A DNA stretch of 64,000 bases from Sphingomonas colocasiae (GTDB lineage: Bacteria > Pseudomonadota > Alphaproteobacteria > Sphingomonadales > Sphingomonadaceae): contig NZ_JAINVV010000011.1 in the NCBI RefSeq assembly GCF_019880585.1, positions 426,642 through 490,641 on the forward strand. Reading direction: 5' to 3'. The position numbers and the translations under genes were made by a program. Below the pieces are notes generated by a model. That model saw nothing but the letters and a program-made list of their open reading frames with translations, made no database searches and was not told the DNA's origin. Positions 17,380-24,986 of this stretch are shown here, one piece after another (position 1 is the stretch's first letter; each line of letters starts with the position of its first letter).

Positions 17380-17471
17380 GATTACGGTGACCCGTGCAAA
17401 AACCCCTAAATATTTGCTAGCTGGTTGATCACCAGAGAGAATTATGGATTTTTGTACCTGTCACCGTAATC
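17380..17471. repeat. Element A, copy 3 (perfect 12-bp terminal inverted repeats)
   Basis: The ends GATTACGGTGAC and GTCACCGTAATC are perfect inverted repeats, 92 bp outer to outer. The inner stem is CTGGT/ACCAG around TGATC; compared with CCGGT/ACCGG in copy 1 one base pair has changed on both sides, as expected for a conserved fold. Element B copy 1 starts where this one ends. Confidence 0.8.
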
Positions 17472-17531
17472 CCGCAATCTTCGCCGTTCGTGATCAGAAA
17501 TGCACCACCGGAAGCGGTTTGGCGAGAAGCG
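17472..17531. repeat. Element B, copy 1 (diverged)
   Basis: It shares TTCGCCGTTCGTGATC and GGAAGCGGT with copies 2-4 but diverges in its second half. It directly precedes the start region of the small membrane protein gene. Confidence 0.7.
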
Positions 17532-17553
17532 ACCATGCTACTAGGATTGGAGC

Positions 17554-17772
17554 ATGATCTACTTCACCGCCACCTTCTGCCTGATGTTCACCTTTGGCTT
17601 CGGGTGGCTGGTTCAGCACGCATTGCGGTTTGGCAAACTGATTGGCATCGCCTGGTCTGCAGACAGAGCGGAACAGCCCATCAGATTTTGGCTAGGCTTC
17701 GGTGCTTATTTTATGAACATGATAATGGGGCTGTTCTTTACCGCATTGATGGTCTTTGTTCTCGCTCATTAG
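17554..17772 (+). CDS. Small membrane protein, 72 aa, two TM segments
   Basis: Two hydrophobic helices are visible: residues about 3-22 (FTATFCLMFTFGFGWLVQHAL) and about 46-70 (LGFGAYFMNMIMGLFFTALM). ATG 17554 has GGATTGGAG just upstream, a good ribosome site. Base composition is lower in GC than the surrounding chromosome. It is flanked on both sides by element B copies. There is no homologue I can name; a longer ORF over the same bases in another frame lacks these features. Confidence 0.6.
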   Translation: MIYFTATFCLMFTFGFGWLVQHALRFGKLIGIAWSADRAEQPIRFWLGFGAYFMNMIMGLFFTALMVFVLAH

Positions 17773-17788
17773 CGAACGATCGGTTCCC

Positions 17789-17863
17789 ACCCCATTCTTC
17801 GCCGTTCGTGATCGGAAAGCGCTGCTGGAAGCGGTCGGGCAGGAAGCGCCCAGTTGCGGACGT
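17789..17863. repeat. Element B, copy 2
   Basis: About 75 bp: CATTCTTCGCCGTTCGTGAT, then a variable middle, GGAAGCGGTCGGGCAGGAAG and GCGCCCAGTTGCGGACGTT. It begins some 15 bp after one small gene's stop and ends 40 bp before the next gene's start. Confidence 0.8.
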
Positions 17864-17902
17864 TTGGCTCATGACGTAGTCTGATTCAAAAAGGGGGCTG
17901 AC

Positions 17903-18325
17903 GTGCGGCTGTTTTTGTTCTGGATAGCGCTCCTAACCCCTTATTTCGCCGCAGAAAATTATAATGATATCGACGTAGATTTTCAGAGGCAAAAATATAA
18001 AATTACGTCCGAACAAGTTCATATCGAAGAGAGACTGAAATTGCTCGACGAAAAAATATATTATATATCCTCTGGCGTTTGTGAAAATGCATCTCGCAAG
18101 ATAATTTTAGATAATATTTCTCATTCGATTAATAAAATTGTAGATCGATACAATACGTTGATGTCCAGATATGTGGCCGGTGACATACTTTTACTTGAAT
18201 ATTATGATTGCCCTAAAGTAATGTACAGAAAATTCTACAAAATGGTTCGTGAAGCGGCGAGCGAGATCAAAGCATTAGACGCCGCAGTGCAGCAGCTTGA
18301 GGCTATGAGGCTAAGCAGCAGCTAA
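17903..18325 (+). CDS. AT-rich orphan exported protein, 140 aa
   Basis: GTG 17903 follows AAAAAGGGGGCTGAC, a strong ribosome site. Residues 1-17 (MRLFLFWIALLTPYFAA) form a short signal peptide. The rest is predicted helical with charged heptad-like spacing (EQVHIEERLKLLDEKIYYI, then NISHSINKIVDRYNTLMSRY), so a coiled coil is possible. Base composition is very AT-rich relative to neighbours, indicating foreign origin. Element B copies sit on both sides. The function is unknown. Confidence 0.7.
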   Translation: MRLFLFWIALLTPYFAAENYNDIDVDFQRQKYKITSEQVHIEERLKLLDEKIYYISSGVCENASRKIILDNISHSINKIVDRYNTLMSRYVAGDILLLEYYDCPKVMYRKFYKMVREAASEIKALDAAVQQLEAMRLSSS

Positions 18326-18405
18326 CCACCCAATCCTCGCCGTTCGTGATCGGGAAAGTGTCCCAGGAAGCGGTCGGGCAGGAAGCGCCCCAAATTGCGG
18401 ACATT
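18325..18405. repeat. Element B, copy 3
   Basis: It begins at the stop codon of the preceding gene and ends at GCGGACATT, 34 bp before the next start. It shares CGCCGTTCGTGATCGG, CCCAGGAAGCGGTCGGGCAG and GAAGCGCCCC with copies 2 and 4. Confidence 0.8.
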
Positions 18406-18438
18406 GAACGATTGCGTCGCTGATGCTAGCGTGTGCAC

Positions 18439-18759
18439 ATGGTTTACTGGATTAAACGTATCGCCTTGAAGTCGGGCGAGGTCGTGACGGAAAGAGAACT
18501 TCGCGAAGATCAAAATCGGTTCGATGGTCCAGCCCCCATTGTTGGCGACATCGTAGAAGTCGAATGCAGGGGGCGTAAGTTCTCGGCAAAGGTTGTTTGG
18601 GGGAACTGGCCCGATCGGGTGCACGCTGACGATGCAATTGTTCCGCTTCGTGTCTCAGAGCTGGGCTTGCTCCCTGAAACAGCGCTGTGGATGCTTCTCA
18701 GAAGCGAAGGAGAGCCCGAACGAAAGGTGTTCATGGGCCCCTTGTCCAATGACTGTTAA
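18439..18759 (+). CDS. Orphan small cytoplasmic protein, 106 aa
   Basis: ATG 18439 is chosen over GTG 18433 two codons earlier; neither has a strong ribosome site. The product has a beta-rich, SH3-like pattern (APIVGDIVEVECRGRKFSAKVVWGNW) followed by VPLRVSELGL and a C-terminal ERKVFMGPL. No family is recognised. It is bounded by element B copies 3 and 4, with copy 4 starting at its stop codon. Confidence 0.55.
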   Translation: MVYWIKRIALKSGEVVTERELREDQNRFDGPAPIVGDIVEVECRGRKFSAKVVWGNWPDRVHADDAIVPLRVSELGLLPETALWMLLRSEGEPERKVFMGPLSNDC

Positions 18760-18840
18760 CCATCCATTCTTCGCCGTTCGTGATCGGAAAAGCGTCCCAG
18801 GAAGCGGTCGGGCAGGAAGTGCGCCAATCTTAGCCGTTCA
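18759..18840. repeat. Element B, copy 4
   Basis: It starts at the stop codon of the preceding gene (TAACCATCCATTCTTCGCC) and shares GTCCCAGGAAGCGGTCGGGC with copy 3. The 3' end diverges (TTAGCCGTTCA). Confidence 0.8.
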
Positions 18841-18897
18841 AGTTAGGCCCTGCTGAACTCGGTTGCGGTCGGGCCCTTGCCGTTGAATGATAAGGTC

Positions 18898-19362
18898 ATG
18901 AAATCGCTTGCTCCGCTGATTCTCCTGGCTACCGCACCTTCTCACGAAGATCAGCCACGCACTTACCTTTTGTCTATCGGCTCCATACCCTTGAAGGAAA
19001 CCGAGAGTATCGAGGCGTTCCACTTCGAAACCTGGGGGGTCCATTTCCAGTCGATATGTCGAATACCCAGCGGATGGAGAATCAAAGCCGGCAGCAGCGC
19101 AACTCCCGGCGGTGAATTGTCCGGCGGAGGGAGCCAGGGAGCGACTTGGTTCAATCAAAGCAGCCCGAAAGAGCTTCAGGCATTCGTACTCGTTACGCTG
19201 TACGGACCGGTGCAAAAGGAAGACATCGGCTCACCTGACAATGGAATCCCGGCCACCTTCAAAGGAATCGCAACTATCAATACCGACGACGGCGACGTGC
19301 AACGTCCTCTGACTTACAAAAACATCACCCTCACTCCGGCGCCGCGCTGCCCCGCGCTATAG
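18898..19362 (+). CDS. Exported hypothetical protein, 154 aa
   Basis: ATG 18898 (MKSLAPLILLATAPSHED) gives a short signal peptide; the TTG 18877 start would mask it. The mature part is strand-rich with a Gly/Ser-rich loop (GGELSGGGSQGATWF) and a final TYKNITLTPAPRCP. A second Cys lies in SICRIPSGW. No family is recognised. It follows element B copy 4, consistent with being part of the same accessory array. Confidence 0.55.
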   Translation: MKSLAPLILLATAPSHEDQPRTYLLSIGSIPLKETESIEAFHFETWGVHFQSICRIPSGWRIKAGSSATPGGELSGGGSQGATWFNQSSPKELQAFVLVTLYGPVQKEDIGSPDNGIPATFKGIATINTDDGDVQRPLTYKNITLTPAPRCPAL

Positions 19363-19557
19363 GCCCGAGGTCCGCTATGGATCGATCTTGTCCGCGAGCC
19401 GGCCGTCCGCTTCCCACCCAATGTCGGCCCTCGGCGTGCAGTGGACGACCTCCGAATCCTGCCAGTCAGCAAGCGCCCCAGTTCCGGTCGCCCGCTTCCT
19501 GGAAAGGCAGTCCAAAAAGCCGGCGTTTCGAAAACACGATCATGATATGCCGGCACA

Positions 19558-20025
19558 ATGAAGCCTGTCGCGCTCACCGTGCTTGCCGTTGCGCTTGCCT
19601 GCCTGTCCAGTCATGGGCAGGCACGATCCGCCAACGATGCCGATTGTCGCAGCGGCATTTTACCCGCTCTGGCGGCCGGCAATTTCTCCGGATCTTTGGA
19701 CTGCCGCCGGGACGATCTGAAGATCAGCAAAGTGGGCGAAATCATCGCCGATCGCCATGTCTTCCAGATTTACGACTATCGATATCGCCTCGCCCCAGCC
19801 TGCCCGGAATGTGCGATCCACGGAGGGCAGAGAATTATCATCATGAGCTCCGGTCGTTATATTGGGCAATATAAACCCTACGGCACTCATGTCGCCGTTG
19901 AGAAAACCTCCCTCATTCTATCGCCCAGCGCAAAAAGCGATCATCGCACAGCAGTCAATTTTGCCCCGATTGGCCCTCCACGTCGAATTTGGTTCGACGG
20001 CGAGGAGTTGATTTTGTTCCGCTAG
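19558..20025 (+). CDS. Exported hypothetical protein, 155 aa
   Basis: A signal peptide (MKPVALTVLAVALACLSSHGQA) is followed by four Cys (NDADCRSG, SLDCRRDD, ACPECAIHGG) that could pair in the periplasm. The C-terminal half is beta-rich (HVFQIYDYRYRL; RRIWFDGEELILF). I see no known motif. It is convergent with the TonB receptor gene 28 bp downstream. The 195-bp gap upstream (19363-19557) shows nothing else. Confidence 0.65.
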   Translation: MKPVALTVLAVALACLSSHGQARSANDADCRSGILPALAAGNFSGSLDCRRDDLKISKVGEIIADRHVFQIYDYRYRLAPACPECAIHGGQRIIIMSSGRYIGQYKPYGTHVAVEKTSLILSPSAKSDHRTAVNFAPIGPPRRIWFDGEELILFR

Positions 20026-20053
20026 TGCAGGACAGTCTCCCACTCCGCCGCCC

Positions 20054-22498
20054 CTAGAACCGCCGCGTCAGCACCAGCCCGATCGTGCGCGGATTGGGCG
20101 GGTTGTTATAGGGATCATAGCCCAGCACGCCGTCCACGATGCGCGGCGGCTGGCGATCGAACAGGTTGGCGACGACGATCTGCGCCTCGCTGTCCTTCAG
20201 CCAGCGCGCCGATGTCAGGCGGCCGAGATCGAGGCCCAGAAACAACGATGCCGTGGTGAAGGATCCGATGCTGCGCACCGGCCGGCCCGGCCGGTCGTCG
20301 GTGAAGCCGTCGATGTAGTTGATCACCGATCCGATCGAGACGCCGCCGCGCGCCCAGGCGATGGTGCCGTTCAGCCGCAGGTCGGCCGGCTTGGCATAGC
20401 CGTCCAGCCGCGAAATCGCGGTCGATCCGCCGGCCTTCAGCGACAGGTTCAGGATATACTGCCCGCTCAGCTTCACCATCGCGCTGCCGCCCAGCAGCGG
20501 CCCACGCCAGGCGAGATCGAGATCGATGCCGTCGGTCGCCTCCACCGCGAAATTCTGCGCGCGGATGTCCGCGATCAGTTGCACGCGCGAAAGCAGGTCG
20601 GCGGGCACCTGGCCGGCGGAATCGAACATGGTCAGTTCGCCGCCATTCACCCATGGCACCTCCGCGAAACGGCGGAAGACATCGGGATTGTCCAGCACCT
20701 CGCGCACCGCGTTCAGGCCGGGCTGGGCGATGTTGAAGATCTGCAGATCCTGAACGGACAGGCTGTCGTCGGGTGACGGCGTTCCGACCCGCCCGGATAT
20801 CCTGATCCGGTAATAGCCGGCCTTGATCGTCAGGCCGGGCGCGAATGCGGGGGTCAGGTCCATGCCCAGCGTGAAGGTATCGGCATTCTGCGTCTTGAGA
20901 TCGGGGTTCGCGCCCGCGCGGAACATCACCAGCGCCTGCCCGGGCGCCAGCGCCGGATCCTGATATTTCGGATCGAGGAATCGATAGTCATACAGCCCGA
21001 AAGAGACCTGTTCGGCGATGCCGATCGTGCTGCGGAAACGCGGCACCAGGAAGGATCGGGCAAAGGTGCCGCGCAACGCGATCGCGCGATCGATCTGCCA
21101 GCGCAGCCCCAGCTTGGGCGAAAGCGCGGTGTCGAAGCGCAGATCCTCATAACGGGCCGCTGCCGACAATGTCAGCGATCGCATCAGCGGCACGGCCTGT
21201 TCGGGCCCGACGACCGGCACGTTCAGCTCGCCGAAGATCGACTTCACCTTGCGCGTGCCGCCGCTGCGGTTGAAGAAGATCGTCGCATCGGTGCGCAACG
21301 TCTCCTCCCGATACTGGAGCCCGCCCGCCGCCAGCACCGGCCCGCCCGGCAGGGGCATCAGCTCGGTCTGGCCGCGCAGTTCGGCGACGAACAGCCGGTT
21401 CGTGGACTCGCGCGTGCTGGGCGGGCGCCCCACCCGGCTGGAGCTGCTGTCGGTATGGGTGCGGTGATAATCCACCGTCAGGTCCAGCGCGGTCGCGCCC
21501 TGCCCCTGCCAATGCGCGCCGCCATAGATCGACACGCCCGTCGTCCGCGTCCTGAACAGCCGGTTATAGGCGGGCTCGTCGAGGTAGAGCTGGCGCGAAC
21601 TGCGGTCGCGCTGGAAGCGTGAGGCATCGACGGAGAAGGTGAAGTCGCCCGCCTCCTGCCGCACCCCGCCATACAGGCCGGTCAGCCGCTCGTCGGGAAG
21701 CTGGGTGATCTGCAGCCCCTCACCCGCCACATCCACGGGATCGCCGACAAAGGGCGATCGTTTCTGGTACATCGCCATGCCATAGACGCTGCCGCTGCCC
21801 CAGGAATGGCCGGCGAGCAGGCTGGCCTGAAGGTCCGCCTTGCCCGTCTGCGTCGCGATCGCGCCGCGCACCTGCATCTCCACGCCCTCGCTCGGCCGGC
21901 GCGTCACGATGTTGACGACGCCCGCCACCGCATCGGCGCCATAGGTGGCGGATGCGCCGTCGGGAATGATGTCGATCCGCTCGATCAGCATCGCCGGGAT
22001 GACGGAGACGGTCGGTGCCTCGGTCAGGCCCACAGACGGCATGCGCCGGCCGTTGAGCAAGGTCAGCGTCGCATCCGAAGCGAGGCCGCGCAGCGCGAAG
22101 CCGGCGAAACCGTCGAACTGGTTGAAGCTGGTCGCATCGCCCAGCGGGCTGCCGATGCCCGCGCCCGTCGTCGCGAATTCGCTGAGGTCGCCCGTGAAAT
22201 TCTGCGGGATGGTCAGCATATATTCGGAAACCGCGCCCGATCCCGATCGCACCATATCCATCCGGTCATGCGTATAGACCGGGCTCGCGACATATTCCCG
22301 CGGCAGGCCGCGGATCAGAGATCCGGTGACGACGATATCCCCGCTATCCGCCCCACGCGCATCCGCTTCCTCGCCCGCGCGCCGCCCCGCGCCGTTTTCG
22401 CCGGCGGGATCCCCGGCCGCCTGCTGCGCGGCGGCGGGAACGGCGCAGGCGCCGACAAGCGAAAGCGCCGACAGCGCCCGGAAAACCAGTTTGCTCAA
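20054..22498 (-). CDS. TonB-dependent outer-membrane receptor, 814 aa
   Basis: A signal peptide (SKLVFRALSALSLVGACAVPAAAQQ) precedes a linker with DIVVTGSLIRG. The plug domain carries the typical LLNGRRMPSVG, LIERIDIIPDGASATYGADAVAGVVNIVTRR. The rest is a long beta-barrel ending in the expected aromatic (TRRF). I prefer TTG 22498, which has GGGGG five bases upstream and starts right at the signal; the first in-frame start is TTG 22531. It is divergent from an exported M28 peptidase, suggesting a receptor for peptides or peptide-like molecules. The substrate is unknown. Confidence 0.9.
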   Translation of the reverse strand: MSKLVFRALSALSLVGACAVPAAAQQAAGDPAGENGAGRRAGEEADARGADSGDIVVTGSLIRGLPREYVASPVYTHDRMDMVRSGSGAVSEYMLTIPQNFTGDLSEFATTGAGIGSPLGDATSFNQFDGFAGFALRGLASDATLTLLNGRRMPSVGLTEAPTVSVIPAMLIERIDIIPDGASATYGADAVAGVVNIVTRRPSEGVEMQVRGAIATQTGKADLQASLLAGHSWGSGSVYGMAMYQKRSPFVGDPVDVAGEGLQITQLPDERLTGLYGGVRQEAGDFTFSVDASRFQRDRSSRQLYLDEPAYNRLFRTRTTGVSIYGGAHWQGQGATALDLTVDYHRTHTDSSSSRVGRPPSTRESTNRLFVAELRGQTELMPLPGGPVLAAGGLQYREETLRTDATIFFNRSGGTRKVKSIFGELNVPVVGPEQAVPLMRSLTLSAAARYEDLRFDTALSPKLGLRWQIDRAIALRGTFARSFLVPRFRSTIGIAEQVSFGLYDYRFLDPKYQDPALAPGQALVMFRAGANPDLKTQNADTFTLGMDLTPAFAPGLTIKAGYYRIRISGRVGTPSPDDSLSVQDLQIFNIAQPGLNAVREVLDNPDVFRRFAEVPWVNGGELTMFDSAGQVPADLLSRVQLIADIRAQNFAVEATDGIDLDLAWRGPLLGGSAMVKLSGQYILNLSLKAGGSTAISRLDGYAKPADLRLNGTIAWARGGVSIGSVINYIDGFTDDRPGRPVRSIGSFTTASLFLGLDLGRLTSARWLKDSEAQIVVANLFDRQPPRIVDGVLGYDPYNNPPNPRTIGLVLTRRF

Positions 22499-22737
22499 GA
22501 AAACCCCCGATGAAACACTGACACGAATCAATGTAATATTATAACATCACCTATCTTGAGCCGGGGGGATGTCAATCCGGCCTCTTGCGGCAGGGTCACC
22601 GGGGTCGGCCGATCGGCCGCGATCGCATCGTTCGGGCCGAACAATATCCGGAATGAAGCGCATCCGCGTTATGCGCTTGCCACTCCCCCGCCGCCGCCAT
22701 AGCAATCGCCATCCTTCACGCCCAACGATGGAACGTC

Positions 22738-24363
22738 ATGCGCACCCTGCCGATCACCCTCGCCGCCCTTCTGCTCAGCACCACGCCGCTTTCGGCCAAG
22801 CCGGCGGACAAGCCCGACGACAATGCCCAGGTGCTGCGCATCATCGATGAAGGCACCAACCGGTCGCAGGTGATGCAGACCGCGCAGCACCTGACCGACG
22901 TGATCGGCCCGCGCATGACCAATTCGCCGGGCATGCGGAAGGCGGAGGCCTGGACGCAGGAGAAATTCCGCGAATGGAAGCTGGCCAATATCCACAAGGA
23001 AGGCTTCGCCTTCGGCCGGGGCTGGTGGATCGAGAAGTCGAGCGTGCGCATGGTCACGCCGCGCCCGATCCAGCTGACCGCCATCCCCATCGCCTGGACG
23101 CCCGCGACGAAGGGCGCGCTCAGCGCCCCGATCATCGTCGCGCCGATGAGCAAGCCGCAGCATTTCGAGAAATGGCGCGGCAAGCTGGCGGGCAAGATCG
23201 TGCTCGTCTCGATGCCCGGCGAGGGATCGGAGCCGGGCAAGCCGGCCTTCCAGCGGCTGAGCGACGAGGAACTCGGCAAGCTCGACAGCTATGAACAGCC
23301 CGATTGGAATCCCGACAAGCTGGCCGAATGGATGAAGCAGGCGCGTTTCGAGCGTGAACTCGCCGATTTCCTCGCGCGCGAAGGCGCGGTCGCCTACGCC
23401 ACGCGTTCGCGGCGCGACGGCAAGCTGCTGCATGGCGAGGGCTATCTGCATCGCACCGGCGAGACGCCCGCGCTCCCCGGCGTCGAGATCGCGGCGGAGG
23501 ATTATCGCCGCCTCGCCCGGCTCGCGCTGGTCGGCGACGCGCCGACGCTGGAGATCGACAGCCAGGTCCATTTCGACGACAGCGACCCCCAGGGCTACAA
23601 CATCATCGCGGATATTCCGGGCAGCGATGCCAGCGGCGCCTATGTGATGGCGGGCGCGCATCTGGACAGCTGGGCCGCGGGCGACGGCGCCGCCGACAAT
23701 GCGGCGGGATCGGCCATGATCATGGAGGCCGCGCGCATCCTCTCCGCCATGGGCGTGAAGCCGAAGCGCACGATCCGCTTCGCGCTGTGGTCCGGCGAGG
23801 AACAGAGCCTTTACGGCAGCATCGCCTATGTCGAACAGCATCTGGCGAATCGCCCCGCGCCCGATCGCAAGCTGGATGCCGGCGAACTCTATTACAGCTG
23901 GGCGACGCGCTACCCGATCACGACCTTGCCCGGGCACAAGAATCTGGCGGCCTATTTCAATCTCGACAATGGATCGGGCAAGATCCGCGGCATCTATGCG
24001 GAGAACAACCAGGCGGTGGTGCCGATCTTCCGCCAATGGCTGGAACCCTTCGGCCCGATGGGCGCATCGAAGGTCGTCATCCAGAAAACCGAGGGCACCG
24101 ATCACCAGTTCATGCAATCGGTGGGCATCCCCGCCTTCCAGTTCATCCAGGATCCGCTCGATTACGGCAGCCGCGTCCATCACAGCCAGATCGACACCTT
24201 CGATCACCTGAAAGCGGAGGATATGCGCCAGGGCGCGATCATCCTCGCATCCTTCCTGCTCAACGCCGCCAATGCGGACACCCCGCTGCCGCGCGGCCCC
24301 GTGCCCACCCAGCCCAACGTGACCGATCCCTTCGCCTATCCCGATCCGGATCAGGATCGGTAA
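22738..24363 (+). CDS. Exported M28-family zinc peptidase, 541 aa
   Basis: A signal peptide (MRTLPITLAALLLSTTPLSAKP) precedes a PA-domain insert (about residues 120-260) and the M28 catalytic domain. Co-catalytic zinc motifs are visible in order: AHLDSW (His, Asp; about residue 306), GAADNAAGSA (bridging Asp), SGEEQSLYGS (catalytic Glu plus ligand), and the late His in YGSRVHHSQIDTFD. The enzyme should be a periplasmic or surface aminopeptidase/carboxypeptidase. It is divergent from a TonB receptor with 239 bp between the chosen starts. Regulation is not evident. Confidence 0.93.
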   Translation: MRTLPITLAALLLSTTPLSAKPADKPDDNAQVLRIIDEGTNRSQVMQTAQHLTDVIGPRMTNSPGMRKAEAWTQEKFREWKLANIHKEGFAFGRGWWIEKSSVRMVTPRPIQLTAIPIAWTPATKGALSAPIIVAPMSKPQHFEKWRGKLAGKIVLVSMPGEGSEPGKPAFQRLSDEELGKLDSYEQPDWNPDKLAEWMKQARFERELADFLAREGAVAYATRSRRDGKLLHGEGYLHRTGETPALPGVEIAAEDYRRLARLALVGDAPTLEIDSQVHFDDSDPQGYNIIADIPGSDASGAYVMAGAHLDSWAAGDGAADNAAGSAMIMEAARILSAMGVKPKRTIRFALWSGEEQSLYGSIAYVEQHLANRPAPDRKLDAGELYYSWATRYPITTLPGHKNLAAYFNLDNGSGKIRGIYAENNQAVVPIFRQWLEPFGPMGASKVVIQKTEGTDHQFMQSVGIPAFQFIQDPLDYGSRVHHSQIDTFDHLKAEDMRQGAIILASFLLNAANADTPLPRGPVPTQPNVTDPFAYPDPDQDR

Positions 24364-24408
24364 GGGCAAATCGTCTTATAGACCCGTTCGGGCTGAGCGC
24401 TCCCTCAA

Positions 24409-24502
24409 CCGTTTGGGCTGAGCCTGTCGAAGACCTTGTCCTTTCCTTGCTGCATCGCGGTTGAAGAAGAACAAGGGCTTCGACAGGCTCAGCCCGAACG
24501 GT
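24409..24502. repeat. Inverted repeat (26-bp arms) downstream of the M28 gene
   Basis: The arms 24409-24434 and 24477-24502 are near-perfect inverted copies built on TTTGGGCTGAGCCTGTCGAA, with a 42-bp loop. A shorter partial copy (CGTTCGGGCTGAGCG) lies at 24384-24398. This is a dispersed hairpin type rather than a simple terminator, though it sits between two convergent genes and could end both transcripts. The right arm overlaps the last codons of the MerR gene. Confidence 0.7.
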
Positions 24503-24911
24503 TGTCTTTCTCCCGCCCCCGCTTCGCCAGAGCCCCATCCAGCAACCGTCTGAAATTCGGGCATTCCATATGGCTCGGCGCCCGGCACGCCGCGATGTGG
24601 CGCAGGCCGTCGCGCATCGCGGAAAGGCGGCGGATCGTGCGGTTCAGTTCGCCCGCCTTGGCGGAGAGCAGGCCGCGATCGATTTGCGGATTGCCGTCCG
24701 GCCCGAACAATTGCCCGATCTCCGCGAGCGAAAACCCGCCCGAACGGCCGAGCGCGATCAGCACCAGGCGCTGCAGCACGGCAGCATCGAACAACCGCCG
24801 CAGGCCCCGTCGTCCGATTGATGCGATCAGCCCCTGTTCCTCATAATAGCGCAAGGTGGAGGCCGGCACGCCCGAACGCCTGGCAACCTCGGCGATATCG
24901 ATCGCTTCCAT
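24489..24911 (-). CDS. MerR-family regulator, 140 aa
   Basis: The N-terminal winged helix is canonical: IAEVARRSGVPASTLRYYEEQGLI, then RRLFDAAVLQRLVLIALGRSGGFSLAEI. A dimerisation helix follows and a C-terminal segment with AACRAPSHMECP, giving just two Cys (109 and 117, spacing CX7C). SoxR-type [2Fe-2S] proteins need four Cys in a C-X2-C-X-C-X5-C cluster, which is absent. It is divergent from a methyltransferase across a SoxR-box-like operator and is its likely regulator. The inducing signal is unknown; Cys/His-based metal or thiol sensing is possible. Confidence 0.88.
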   Translation of the reverse strand: MEAIDIAEVARRSGVPASTLRYYEEQGLIASIGRRGLRRLFDAAVLQRLVLIALGRSGGFSLAEIGQLFGPDGNPQIDRGLLSAKAGELNRTIRRLSAMRDGLRHIAACRAPSHMECPNFRRLLDGALAKRGREKDNRSG

Positions 24912-24913
24912 GC

Positions 24914-24944
24914 TTGACCTCAAGTTGACTTGAAGTGGCAGACT
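24914..24944 (+). promoter_or_regulatory. MerR-type promoter with SoxR-box-like dyad
   Basis: CCTCAAGTTGACTTGAAG (24918-24935) matches the SoxR box CCTCAAGTTAACTTGAGG at 16 of 18 positions. It lies in a 19-bp spacer between TTGACC (24914-24919) and CAGACT (24939-24944), the over-long spacing typical of MerR-activated promoters, and reads toward the methyltransferase. Box recall is from established knowledge of soxS. Confidence 0.65.
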
Positions 24945-24986
24945 GCATCGCACGACTCGCAATGGCAATCGAAAGGATGCGGACAA

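Noticed and set aside
17490..17879. A 129-codon ORF overlapping the small membrane protein
   Set aside because: It is in another frame, spans both element B copies 1 and 2 and lacks a ribosome site; the 72-aa frame has two TM helices and a good site.
17472..18840. Element B copies as integron attC sites
   Set aside because: They are mostly direct repeats without paired RYYYAAC/GTTRRRY core sites at the gene junctions and no integrase is seen. The cassette-like layout is kept as a finding without that claim.
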